Source: Amycolatopsis circi
GTDB taxonomy: Bacteria; Actinomycetota; Actinomycetes; Mycobacteriales; Pseudonocardiaceae
Direction of reading: 5' to 3'
NCBI RefSeq assembly: GCF_003385235.1
Contig: NZ_PQIA01000021.1
Location: forward strand, 1-64,000
Length of the DNA stretch: 64,000 nt
Position numbers and translations under genes: made by a program. This document shows, piece by piece, positions 36,039 through 44,719 of this stretch. Positions within the stretch are counted from its first letter, which is position 1. Every line of letters begins with the position of its first letter. Under the pieces are notes generated by a model. The model did not search any database, was not told the DNA's origin, and saw nothing but the letters and a program-made list of their open reading frames with translations.

Positions 36039-37370
36039 TCAATCAATAATATTTGTGAAAAACCTGTCTTCGTCTTTATACAGAATTCGGTCGTTCGAGA
36101 GGAACCATCTAAGGTAGCTTCCCGCTCGCCGGTTCTGGTTCTTGTTCACGTATCTTACCGAAAAGTCGAAGTTGGGATTCGCTGCCCCCTCCAGGGTGAT
36201 CGCGAAGGCGTACTCGTCGCAATCCCGGTCCGAGCCTGGTCCGGGAAGGAGTTTGCAGTTTTGCGCGACCACTTCCCGGTTGGCCTGGGACTCGACCTCG
36301 GAAATGCGGTGCAAGCCGCCGCTTTGACTTCCGGGGATATATTTGCCGGGGATGTTTTTGTGGTGCGGCCTCGGAGGGAAGGTCGTGTCGGGCCGGTCCA
36401 GTGCGTCGCGAATATGGGCGGCGACTTCCGGGGATCCAATCTCTGGAGGCAAGCCGAGCTGGTAGGTGATATATGAGATCACGTCGGCGTTGATGCAGCC
36501 GCGTGGTTCATTCCTGAAATACTGCGCTGAATCGCAACGCAGCAGACTGTCTTCCCCCTTGGCATCGGACGGGGGGTAAGTGGGCACGCGCGCCCCGCCG
36601 AAGAAGTGCCAGAGGTGATAAAGGACCTTGTCGGGGAAAGACCCTTTGTTTTCATCGTCGCTTATCTGCCAGCCGTACCAGGCGCCTTGGCGCGCGTCCA
36701 GCTGCCAATTGGGCACGGTTCGCTCGACCCAGCCCGTGGGGAACACGGTGCAGCTGTGCCCGTCGCATTCAGGTCCGATGCCCATGGTGGACGACGGCAG
36801 GTCTTTGACCACGCCCCAGGAGTCCGCTTCGGTCGGCTGGAGCATGATGTCGACTCGGCGATTGCTGCGGTCATCAGCCAGCGCTACCGCTATGTACTTG
36901 AGCTTGGCACCGCCTACGGGTTTTCCGTCAACGGCGGCCGTTGTCTCCTGTGTCCAGCGCTGGCACCAGAACTCTCGATGAAAAACGTGCCCTCGGGGAT
37001 TTTCGGCCCTTGGGTCGATCTTGCACAGCGCCAGAAGAAAGGGCGGGATTTGGCTCGCGGTCAGCGGCTTGTCCCGAGGCCTGTTCTTGAGCGATTCGAT
37101 AGCCTGTTTAAATCTCGGGTCGGCGTCTTCCGAGTAGGAGAAGTTCTTCTGCTCCTCGGCAACCCGGTAGCCGTCCTCCTGCGTGGCTTTGCGAACCGGC
37201 GCCGCCCCTCTGGACTGCATGGGCTGCCCGGCCGGACCGGTGATCGACAGGGTTCGGCCCGCGCGGGCGGGTTGCGCGACGCTCACTTGCGATGACCCGA
37301 TGGTGAGCACTGCGGTGAATGCAGCGACCGCCGTGGCCAGACTCTTGCGTCTTAAATATGATGCTCGCAC
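36039..37370 (-). CDS. secreted NucA/NucB-domain deoxyribonuclease
   Basis: A 443-residue exported protein. GTG 37370 is preceded by GGGGAGGA; longer starts lack this. A basic stretch (RRK) and a hydrophobic core give a signal peptide ending near residue 35. A long N-terminal region of unknown fold follows. The C-terminal 150 residues fit the NucA/NucB nuclease family: LLRCDSAQYF, then the catalytic core SDRDCDEYAFAITLEGA (Cys about 384) and a C-terminal NKNQNRRAGSYLRWFLSNDRILYKDEDRFF. Such enzymes degrade DNA outside the cell or act as antibacterial toxins. The downstream small gene may be its immunity partner. Confidence 0.8.
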   Translation of the reverse strand: MRASYLRRKSLATAVAAFTAVLTIGSSQVSVAQPARAGRTLSITGPAGQPMQSRGAAPVRKATQEDGYRVAEEQKNFSYSEDADPRFKQAIESLKNRPRDKPLTASQIPPFLLALCKIDPRAENPRGHVFHREFWCQRWTQETTAAVDGKPVGGAKLKYIAVALADDRSNRRVDIMLQPTEADSWGVVKDLPSSTMGIGPECDGHSCTVFPTGWVERTVPNWQLDARQGAWYGWQISDDENKGSFPDKVLYHLWHFFGGARVPTYPPSDAKGEDSLLRCDSAQYFRNEPRGCINADVISYITYQLGLPPEIGSPEVAAHIRDALDRPDTTFPPRPHHKNIPGKYIPGSQSGGLHRISEVESQANREVVAQNCKLLPGPGSDRDCDEYAFAITLEGAANPNFDFSVRYVNKNQNRRAGSYLRWFLSNDRILYKDEDRFFTNIID

Positions 37371-37879
37371 AAAAATCCTCCCCAATTTGAAGATAGTGAC
37401 AGATCAAGAGTGATCAGGAATAGATGATCCGGCAAGTTGATAAAGTTCTTTTGTCCGTTGTCCACTTCGGGCGGATATGCGCACAGCGAACGCCGAGATG
37501 GTGCGCACGATCAATATCCTCCCCTGGCGCGGCCAAGCTATCGGAACGAACGGAGAGGAGAAAAGGCTCCAACGGCACGAATCTCGATGCCAGGTCGCGT
37601 CCAGGCGGCGGGGCCAAGGTTCCGACATTCGGTCCAACGTGCCCGCCTGGAGAATAAAACTGCAGAAATAGCAATCGCAAGGGCATTTGCGCGCGGAATA
37701 AGGAGTGCTGTTGTCCGGCCTCGCCTCTCGCGTGCCTGTACGTTCCCCGGGCGGTACGCCGGGAGCGGTTCACAGCTGGTCTCTCGCCTGGCACGATGTG
37801 GAGTCCATCGATCGCAGGGAGCCGGCGAGGGGCGATGGCAGTGGGAGACGCGGACTATCGGGTGGAGTTCTCGGTGTCG
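37371..37879. other. 509-bp stretch, no gene recognised
   Basis: It holds the promoter side of the nuclease gene (AT-richer near 37360-37450). Beyond that, short frames of shadow type only. Confidence 0.4.
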
Positions 37880-38030
37880 GGCCCAGGCGAGGCCGCCAGA
37901 CGCTCGGCAAGCCTCTCACCGGCCCGACGGCGGGGTGACCAGCGTGGCGTTCAGCCCCGACGGGCACACCCTGGCAACCGGCAGCGAGGACGGCGCCGCG
38001 CGGCTCTGGGACCTACCCAACCGCCGATGA
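37880..38030 (+). pseudogene. WD40-repeat fragment
   Basis: One clear WD40 blade, DGGVTSVAFSPDGHTLATGS followed by EDGAARLWDLPNRR and a stop. The preceding frame reads TLGKPLTG, the usual link between blades, one frame away, so there is a frameshift at about 37930. It looks like the tail of a large WD40 signalling or nSTAND-type protein. Confidence 0.75.
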
Positions 38031-38547
38031 GCGACGCCAAGTCGGGCGCGACCTGCAAGATTGTAGGGTGTCGTCGCCCATGACATGTCGATCTTGTGTG
38101 ACTTGGGCTTTCTCGGTCGCCTCAACGCGATGTCGCCGAAGATCGGTCTCAAGTTCGTGGCATTTCCTCGGCTCCTGTGAGTTTGGGGCAAGCCGCGCGT
38201 CGAGCACACGATTTGCTCTGTGGGCGCCCTGTTCGTCCAGTATTTGGCTGGCTATGTCGTCGGCCACGAAGTGTGCGTGGTCGCCTATCAGTGGCGTGCG
38301 GTGACGGCCCAGTTTCCGATCTGTCTTGGCCGTTGGTGAGGGCGTTGCCGAGCGGGGTGCGTGTGTAGAAACGCGCTCCCGTAGAGCGCCAGTACTCGCA
38401 GCGCGAAGAGTTACTTGCGACACCTGCACTCGGGCATGGGTTGTCCAAGGAACAATTCGCGAACTTCGTTGGGCATGAAATACGCAGGGTCGAGTGCGTT
38501 CACGTGGCAAGAAGCCATAGACTTCGCAAAAAAGTCCGAGGAAGTCG
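38031..38547. other. 517-bp stretch, no assigned gene
   Basis: A minus-strand frame (38013-38624) contains LIGDHAHFVADDIASQILDEQ and looks partly coding, but I recognise no domain and its left end runs into the WD40 debris. Base composition is mixed. Confidence 0.4.
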
Positions 38548-38850
38548 ATGGTATGCGACACCCTGGGAAGATTCCACGACAAATGCGTGCCGGGAGGGAA
38601 GTTCACCGGATTCCTGGGGCTCATTTACGATGTTTTTCTTGCTGATATACCTGAATGTGCGACCGGCCAGGCTGAAGCGTGTGCAGGGGCGACTGCTTCC
38701 GTGGCCCCAGGCGGCGGCATGGGAAAGCTGGGCAAGGCTGCCGAGGAAGCTGCGAAGGCCGCGAAAGCAGGCGAAGGCGCCGCAAAGGCCGAAGAGTCGG
38801 GCGGTCGGGCACTGTGGCAGTTGACAAAAGAAGGATCTACTGCCGGTTGC
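38548..38850 (+). pseudogene. polymorphic-toxin (RHS/PT-type) fragment
   Basis: About 95 codons read GLIYDVFLADIPECATGQ, AEACAGATASVAP and then an Ala/Lys/Gly-rich helix (GKLGKAAEEAAKAAKAGEG). This matches the linker before the toxin tip of actinobacterial polymorphic toxins. The toxin domain itself is absent; the frame runs into the TetR gene terminus. Likely a deletion scar. Confidence 0.5.
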
Positions 38851-38874
38851 GCAACGAGGCCTGTCGTGCATTTC

Positions 38875-39498
38875 TCAGCGGCGGTGCGGGCGAGGCAGCA
38901 ATGCGAACGCGCTTTCCGCCACCGAGGTCAGGCGGGCGGGACTGTGGCCGTAGGCGCCTACGACGTCGGTCCCGCGGATGATGGTCAGCAGAAGGTAGGC
39001 AAGGTCGTCGGGATCCGCGTCGGGGTCGATGTCGCCGTTGCGTTGCGCCGCTCGTAGGCACTCGGCCACCGCCGTCGCGAGCACGGAGAAGCAGTCGCGG
39101 GCCATGCGTTGCACCTCGGGGTCGGAGGTGCCGATCTCCAAGGCCATTTTGGCGGCGAAGCAGGCCGCCGCGGCCCGGTCGGCGGCGGGGGGTACGTCGT
39201 CGGCGAGTGGCACCCCGTTGACGGCGCGGAGCAGGTATCGGTGCAGTCGTTCCAGGGCGCCCTCGTCCGGTCCGGCGAGCGCCTGCGGCGCGAACTGTGC
39301 CAGCCGGGCGTAGTACCCGGTCATCGCCTGCAGCAGCACGCCGCGCTTGCCGTCGAACGTGGCATAGAGGCTGCCGCGGCCCAGGCCGGTGGCGGCGCTG
39401 ATGTCGTCGACGCTCGAGCCGTTGTAGCCCGAGGTGCGGAACTGCCGCTCGGCGGCATGGAGGACGTGGTCGCGGTCGAAGCTTCGTGGTCTTGCCAT
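38875..39498 (-). CDS. TetR-family transcriptional regulator
   Basis: A 207-residue TetR/AcrR repressor. The N-terminal HTH is clear: HVLHAAERQFRTSGYNGSSV, then DDISAATGLGRGSLYATFDGK. The C-terminal ligand domain resembles the TetR_C group with ADRAAAACFAAKMALEIG. ATG 39498. It is divergent from an SDR gene. Between them lies a 67-bp region that recurs before the flavoprotein gene at 41594, so it probably represses itself, the SDR and the flavoprotein. Ligand unknown; oxidoreductase targets suggest an electrophile or quinone-like signal. Confidence 0.9.
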   Translation of the reverse strand: MARPRSFDRDHVLHAAERQFRTSGYNGSSVDDISAATGLGRGSLYATFDGKRGVLLQAMTGYYARLAQFAPQALAGPDEGALERLHRYLLRAVNGVPLADDVPPAADRAAAACFAAKMALEIGTSDPEVQRMARDCFSVLATAVAECLRAAQRNGDIDPDADPDDLAYLLLTIIRGTDVVGAYGHSPARLTSVAESAFALLPRPHRR

Positions 39499-39512
39499 AC
39501 CCAGAAGGTAGC

Positions 39513-39579
39513 GCCGACCTGCCGTATTTGACAAGTCAGTACAGAACTCGCTAGATTTCTGACAGTTCAGTACACAACC
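39513..39579. promoter_or_regulatory. TetR operator/promoter region, copy 1
   Basis: Two related 20-mers, TTGACAAGTCAGTACAGAAC (from 39528) and CTGACAGTTCAGTACACAAC (from 39559), are spaced 31 bp apart, about three helical turns. TTGACA doubles as a -35 box. The whole block is repeated at 41450-41516 with only the 9-bp middle and one other base changed. Role as the operator of the divergent TetR gene is inferred. Confidence 0.75.
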
Positions 39580-39636
39580 ATGTCGGCGACCCGCACTGGG
39601 CACGACGACGTCATGCCCGCAACCGAAGGAACCACC

Positions 39637-40452
39637 ATGCAGACAGCTCGCCCAGTGGCCCTTGTGACGGGCGCCTCCTCCGGGATCGGGCGGGCGGCAG
39701 CGCTCGCCCTCGCGGACGCCGGCTTCGCGGTGGTCGGCACGAGCCGCAACGCGGCGAACGCCGGGCCGCTGGCTGGGGTGACGTTCCTCGATCTCGACGT
39801 GGCCGTCGACGAGTCGGTCCGCTCCCTGGTCGAGGAGGTGATCGAGCGGTTCGGCCGGATCGACGTCCTGGTCAACAACGCGGGCGTGGGCGCGGTCGGC
39901 GCCGGCGAGGAGAGCTCGATCACCCAGGCCATGGAGGTCTTCGACATCAACGTCTTCGGTGTGATGCGGATGACGAACGCGGTGCTGCCCCACATGCGCG
40001 CCCAGGGCAGTGGCCGCGTGGTCAACGTGTCTTCGGTACTCGGTCTGATCCCAGCCCCTTTCATGGCCGTCTACGCCGCCGCCAAGCATGCGGTCGAGGG
40101 CTACTCCGAGTCCGTCGACCACGAGCTTCGCGAGCACGGCGTCCGGGTGCTGCTGGTCGAGCCGGCCTACACGAGCACAAGTTTCGAGGCGAGCAGTCTG
40201 GCACCCGACTTGCCCCTGCCGGTCTACGCCGCACAGCGGGAGGTCGCCCGGGACGTGCTGGCGACGGCCGTGCGCAACGCCGACGACCCGGACGTTGTCG
40301 CGAAGGCGATCGTCGCGGCCGCCACCGATGCCAAGCCCAAGCTCCGGTACACCGCCGGCTCGGTGGCCGGACGCGTCAGCCTCCTGCGCCGGATGGCGCC
40401 TTCGCGCACTTTCGACAAGCAAATCCGCAAGCTCAACCGGCTGGCCGGCTGA
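39637..40452 (+). CDS. short-chain dehydrogenase/reductase
   Basis: A 271-residue classical SDR. Cofactor motif TGASSGIG (residues 10-17), LVNNAG, NVSSVLG with catalytic Ser, and YAAAKHAVEGY with the Tyr-x3-Lys pair are all intact. It resembles the group annotated as oxidoreductases on steroids or xenobiotic carbonyls. ATG 39637 has GAAGGA upstream; ATG 39613 is possible. It is under the copy-1 operator. Confidence 0.9.
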   Translation: MQTARPVALVTGASSGIGRAAALALADAGFAVVGTSRNAANAGPLAGVTFLDLDVAVDESVRSLVEEVIERFGRIDVLVNNAGVGAVGAGEESSITQAMEVFDINVFGVMRMTNAVLPHMRAQGSGRVVNVSSVLGLIPAPFMAVYAAAKHAVEGYSESVDHELREHGVRVLLVEPAYTSTSFEASSLAPDLPLPVYAAQREVARDVLATAVRNADDPDVVAKAIVAAATDAKPKLRYTAGSVAGRVSLLRRMAPSRTFDKQIRKLNRLAG

Positions 40453-40486
40453 CCCCGCCGTACCCGCGGAGCTTGAGGAGACGCGC

Positions 40487-40718
40487 ATGGAGTTCGAACA
40501 CGTCACCTTCGACCTGCCGCACGGCACCTTTCACGCGCTGCAGGGTGGTGACCCCGATGGTCGACCGACGCTCGTCTTGCACGGCTTCCCGGACCATCCG
40601 CCGACCGCGAAGCCCTTCCTCGCCGAGCTCGGCCGCCGCGGACGTCAAGTCGTCGCGCCCTGGCTTCGCGGTTACGCGCCGTCTCCGACCGCGGGGCCGT
40701 TCGACTTCGCATACCTGA
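40487..40718 (+). pseudogene. alpha/beta hydrolase, N-terminal fragment
   Basis: About 78 codons of an epoxide-hydrolase-like protein with the oxyanion motif LVLHGFPDHP and VVAPWLRGYAPS, ATG 40487, and a strong TGAGGAG site. It follows the SDR by 34 bases. The frame is cut where the next fragment, on the other strand, begins, so the catalytic elbow is missing. Confidence 0.8.
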
Positions 40719-41277
40719 TCACGCTGACGGGCTTGAGCGCAGCACCGTCCGGTAGGGAATCTGGTTGCGTTCAGCGAAGGCCTGGAGGCGGTGCAGGTCG
40801 CGGTCGTCGTCTCCGGCCAGTACCAGACCGCCCTCGCCCTTCCTGCCCAGGAAGCGCCGCCGGGCGTCCAAAGCGGACAGCAGGACATCGCTCAGCTCCC
40901 CCGAGATCTCCACCAGCCGGCGCAGTTCCTCCACCAGAACCCGCAGGATCGCACCGTCTTCCATGGCCACGCCCTGGAAGACGGTGCGTTGCCCCATCAA
41001 CATGCCCAGCTCGCCGACGAAGTCACCGGTCTCGATCACGAAAGACGACCCGGTCCTCCCGGCGGTCCACGAGGAGCACGCCACCGGTCAGCACGAGGTG
41101 CAAGTCGGTGGGATCACCGGCGTCCCACAGCAACTCGCCGGATGCGGTTCCTCACCGGATGACCGCAACAGGTCCAGGGCATGTTGGCTCAACACCGGCC
41201 ATGCCAGCTCATCGACCTCGCCCAGCCGACGGGACGAGTAATGGGTCAACTCGTCCGGCACGGGGATGATGCTCATG
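40719..41277 (-). pseudogene. cyclic-nucleotide-domain/flavoprotein fusion, N-terminal fragment
   Basis: From ATG 41277 (MSIIPVPDELTHYSSRRLGE) through a frame change near 41090, the pieces read as a Crp-like sensor: ETGDFVGELGMLMGQRTVFQ and AMEDGAILRVLVEELRRLVE. A short thioredoxin-like linker follows (GGLVLAGDDDRDLHRLQAFA). This is the N-terminal half of the fused cNMP-binding/thioredoxin-reductase-like proteins of actinobacteria; the flavin half is lost. Confidence 0.65.
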
Positions 41278-41449
41278 CTTCTCGCTTGCCTGGCATGCGA
41301 ACCACTCCGGTCACGATTCTTCTCCGCTCGTTTTCGCCTGCCTCGGCACGACTTCCGCTTCCTCAGGCTCAACTCTCGCCGCGGCCACCGCGGCCGTGCC
41401 CAACGCCACAGCGAGTGTCCTTCCTGGACCAGACCAGCCTGATCGTATG

Positions 41450-41516
41450 GCCGACCTGCCGTACTTGACAAGTCAGTACAGAACAACATATGTTTCTGAC
41501 AGTTCAGTACACAACC
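41450..41516. promoter_or_regulatory. TetR operator/promoter region, copy 2
   Basis: About 57 of 67 bases equal those at 39513-39579, again with two 20-mers 31 bp apart (TTGACA at 41465, CTGACA at 41496). It lies 78 bases before the flavoprotein start. Confidence 0.75.
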
Positions 41517-41593
41517 GTGCTGCGCTTGCCGGACCGGCTTGGTCCGGCCTTGCAGGACCGTGATGCCGCGAAGACGGCATGGAGGTTGAACTC

Positions 41594-42637
41594 ATGACAC
41601 AGGCGACCCAGCTACCGCCCTTCGACGAGGACTCCGCGAGCGATGCGCTGTCCGAGGGGACCGTCGATGTGGTGGTGATCGGCGGGGGTGCCGCGGGGCT
41701 GAACGGTGCACTGATCCTCGCCCGCTCCCGCCGCTCGGTCGTCGTGATCGACAGCGGCTCCCCGCGCAACGCGCCCGCGGAGGCCGTGCACGGCTTCATC
41801 GTCTTCGACGGCACTCCGCCGTCGGAGATCCTTCGACGGGGCCGGGAGCAGGTGCGCCAGTACGGCGGACGCGTTGTCCACGGCGAGGTGGTCTCGGCCG
41901 AGCCTGCCGCCCCGGCCGCGGACGGGGACCTGCGGTTCACCGTCACCCTGGCCGACGGCCGCAGCATCACCGCTCGCCGCGTCCTGGTGGCTACCGGCCT
42001 CACGGATGTGCTGCCGGAGGTGCCCGGGCTCGCCGAGCACTGGGGGCGCAGTGTGGTGCACTGCCCGTACTGCCACGGCTGGGAGGTGCGCGATGAACCC
42101 ATCGGTGTCCTCGCCACCGGCCCGGCCTCCATCGGCCACGCGCTGCTGTTCCGTCAGCTGACCGAAGACCTGATCTACTTCACCCACGGCACCGACCTGG
42201 ACGAGGACAGCCGTGCTCGGTTCGCCGCCCGCGGGATCCGCGTCGTTGACACTCCGGTCACCGAGGTCGTCGACGACACCGACGGTGCCCTCGCCGGGGT
42301 GCGCCTGGCCGATGGCCAGGTCGTGGCCCGCCGCATCCTCGCGGTCGGCCCGCAGATGCAGGCTCGCACCCAAGGCCTGGAAGGTCTGGGTCTGCCGGTG
42401 CGGGACCTGCCGAAGCCGAACGTGGGCCGTGGTTTCGTCTCCGGCCTGGCCGGCGCCACGGAGGTGCCGGGTGTGTGGGTGGCCGGCAACGCCACCGATC
42501 CGGTCGCCCAGGTCGGAGCCTCCGCGGCGGCCGGCGCACTGGCCGGCGCCGAAATCAACAAGATGCTGGCCATCGCGGACACCGACGCGGCCCCGCAGGG
42601 GATCGCCGAGGAAAGCCCGAAAGCGGCCGCACGATGA
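41594..42637 (+). CDS. thioredoxin-reductase-like FAD/NAD(P) oxidoreductase
   Basis: A 347-residue flavoprotein. FAD motif VVVIGGGAAGLNGAL near residue 27, then the redox CPYCHGWE (a CxxC like thioredoxin reductase but with Tyr between). The C-terminal FAD contact GVWVAGNATDP is intact. The usual NADPH motif GxGxxA is reduced to ATGPASIGHA, as in low-activity or non-NADPH relatives. ATG 41594 has GGAGG eight bases upstream. It is downstream of operator copy 2 and ends at a good terminator. Confidence 0.9.
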   Translation: MTQATQLPPFDEDSASDALSEGTVDVVVIGGGAAGLNGALILARSRRSVVVIDSGSPRNAPAEAVHGFIVFDGTPPSEILRRGREQVRQYGGRVVHGEVVSAEPAAPAADGDLRFTVTLADGRSITARRVLVATGLTDVLPEVPGLAEHWGRSVVHCPYCHGWEVRDEPIGVLATGPASIGHALLFRQLTEDLIYFTHGTDLDEDSRARFAARGIRVVDTPVTEVVDDTDGALAGVRLADGQVVARRILAVGPQMQARTQGLEGLGLPVRDLPKPNVGRGFVSGLAGATEVPGVWVAGNATDPVAQVGASAAAGALAGAEINKMLAIADTDAAPQGIAEESPKAAAR

Positions 42638-42710
42638 TCTCGAAGCCCTGAGATCTCAGCTCGTCACCCGCTCACCTCACTTTTATCGGTGAGAAAACCG
42701 ACCTGTTTTC

Positions 42711-42748
42711 CCGTCTGGAAACCGATGAGTTTTCCAGACGGTTTCAAC
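42711..42748 (+). terminator. Rho-independent terminator after the flavoprotein
   Basis: CCGTCTGGAAA (42711-42721) pairs with TTTCCAGACGG (42731-42741) around a 9-base loop, then TTTC. Confidence 0.82.
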
Positions 42749-43202
42749 CATGCTCAGCAGCAAGGGGAAAGACCAATCGAACGGCAAGTCCACTGCCGGG
42801 TAGCCGTCGTGTTTCAGGCCAGTCCCCCACCGTCTGGAGGCTCGGTGGCAGCGGGGCGTTGCGCAAAGCCGTGCACCACGCGATCGACAACGGCCCGGCA
42901 TCAGGTTCGCCGAGCCGGCGACTGATCTGTTCACGATCGTGGTCGTCCGTGGCTGTCGCGAGTGGGATCCCGCGTTCGCGGAGTTTGGTCAGCACGGTGG
43001 TGTGGTCGACGCCCAGGTGTCCGCCGACTCGTGCCAGGGACCAGCCGAGGTTGTAGAGGTGAATGGCGTCGTCGACCTGTTCGGAGGAGAGGCCACGGCG
43101 TCGCGTCGGCACGCCGTGCCGGTGCAGGATGTTGCTGACCGTCCGCCGTTCGATGCCGAACCGCGCCCCCAGTTCGTACACCGTCGCTCCGGCCTGGCAT
43201 CC
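42749..43202 (-). pseudogene. HTH C-terminal part of a recombinase-like protein
   Basis: Beyond the IS end the minus strand encodes two HTH units: [20 protein letters not shown] and [20 protein letters not shown] with [20 protein letters not shown]. This pair is typical of the C-terminus of actinobacterial serine-recombinase or transposase-accessory proteins. The catalytic N-terminal part is absent, cut at the IS end (43203). The frame runs on past the expected end and is probably not translated. Confidence 0.6.
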
Positions 43203-44399
43203 TGTAGGGCTCGAAAAGTCGTCGCTGCAGCTCAGGCGGCGTATGGGTACTCGTTGACCACTCCTGCGAGGACCGGGGTCCGCAAGAATCTGCGGGCCTC
43301 GAAGTCGTGAACGGCACAAGGGCTGATCCTGGACCTCGGGGGGGGGCGCTGGCCTCGGGACCGGTGTGGTCGATGTCTGTTGCAGTGCTCCTGGCACTCG
43401 GCGAGGGCCCGTCCGGCGTGGGCCTCGCTGACGACCAGGATGCGGTCGAGGCCTCGCGGCGAATGGTCCCGAGTGCTCTTTCGCAGTGAGCATTCATCCG
43501 CGGAGCCCGGGACGCAGCGAGGAGCACCTCCATCTCCTCGGCTTCGAAGACCGCGTCGAAGGAGCCGGTGTACTTGCTGTCGCGATCGCGCAGGACAAAG
43601 CGCAGCGACTCGGCCCGGCGGCCCAGATCATTGGCGAGGTTACGAGCCTTGCCGGGTCGCCTATTGCGCGGCGGAGTGCGCCGTGATGCCGGTGATGTGG
43701 AGCTTGCGGGTGCGATGCTCGAGGAACGCCAGTGCGTACAACCGCCAGCCGGTGATCGTGTCCACGTGGACGAAGTCCGCGGCGATGATCCCCTCGGCCT
43801 GGGCCGTGATGAACTCGCGCCAGCTTGGACCAGTACGGCGCGGAGCCGGGTCGGCACCGGCCGCACGCGAGATCTCCCAGACCGCGGACGGCGCGATCCG
43901 ATGCCCCAGCCGAGCCAACTCGCCCTGGACTCCGCGGTCGCCCCACCGCGGGTTCTCCCGCGCCAAGCGCAGCACCGCCATCCTCAACGCGGCCTCCGTC
44001 GGCGGACGCGCGGTGCCTGAACGTCGAGCGGCGCAGTCCCACTTCCCGGCGGCCAGTCTGCGACGCCAGCCCACCAATGCCCTCGGGGTGACCAGGAAGA
44101 CGCTGCACCAGCGGCGGCGCGGTAACAGCGACGACAGCGCGGCCAGCCAGAACCGGCCCGCAGGCTCACAGCGGACCGTGCCATTGACCTGTCGCCGCAG
44201 CACCGCGTGCCGATGCCGGAGAACCAGCAGCCCGGCACCCTCGCCCATGCCCCGGCGCAGCAGGATCGCCGACACCGACAGCAACGCACGAGTTGCTCGG
44301 TACAGCAACCAAATGATCACCCAAGAAACATCTCAGCCGCCCAAGAGGAGCTGGCGCACACAGTCCCCTGCCAACGGCAACGACTTCCCGAGCCCCGCA
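43203..44399 (-). mobile_element. insertion sequence, degenerate (IS copy C)
   Basis: About 1.2 kb with imperfect inverted ends: TGTAGGGCTCGAAAAGTCG at 43203 and TGCGGGGCTCGGGAAGTCG read from 44399 on the other strand. Its size and single-gene layout match IS copies A and B, though the ends differ, so it is a cousin. The transposase inside is frameshifted. Confidence 0.78.
43232..44320 (-). pseudogene. IS transposase with several frameshifts
   Basis: The N-terminal frame (44320 to 43661) reads AILLRRGMGEGAGLLVLRHRHAVLRRQV and later AADFVHVDTITGWRLYALAF. The next frame continues with NLANDLGRRAESLRFVLRDRDSKYTGSFDAVF and [18 protein letters not shown], then breaks again. The stop at 43232-43234 ends [12 protein letters not shown] residues are present but scattered in different frames, so the gene is dead. 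Confidence 0.85.
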
Positions 44400-44435
44400 C
44401 CTTTTCCCACCGGGTCTGGAGGCTTCGAAAAGGAC

Positions 44436-44705
44436 TTACTCGACGGCGGCGGTGTGGAAGTAGATCTCTTGGACTCTCTCCTCGATCACGTGGCCGAGGC
44501 GGAGCTTCTGCGCTCTCTGGGATGCCGTCGGCGACAAGCCAGGTCTTGTGGCTGTGGCGCAGGCGGTGGAACTTCACTGCCGTCTTGCTCGGCTGCAACG
44601 GCACCTCGGGATTGGCAACGCGGGGGTTCCCGTCCGCGGCGGCCCGGAATCCGCGGCGGGCGAAGTTGCTGCGCCGGTGCAGTTCTCCCTCACCGCACGG
44701 GTGCC
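44436..44705 (-). pseudogene. tyrosine integrase, C-terminal tail (copy 3, different family)
   Basis: Reads VKFHRLRHSHKTWLVADGIPE, then after a one-base shift RAQKLRLGHVIEERVQEIYF and HTAAVE with a stop at 44436. This holds the HRLRH box, LGHV (second His box) and a Tyr-containing end (IYFHTAAVE). It differs from copies 1 and 2. It lies between IS copy C and the first gene of the catabolic operon. Confidence 0.75.
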
Positions 44706-44719
44706 GCACCAGGTGGGCC

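Noticed and set aside
38013-38624. 203-codon minus-strand frame in toxin/WD40 debris
   Set aside because: Partly protein-like (LIGDHAHFVADD) but no family recognised and it overlaps the WD40 fragment; left as unassigned.
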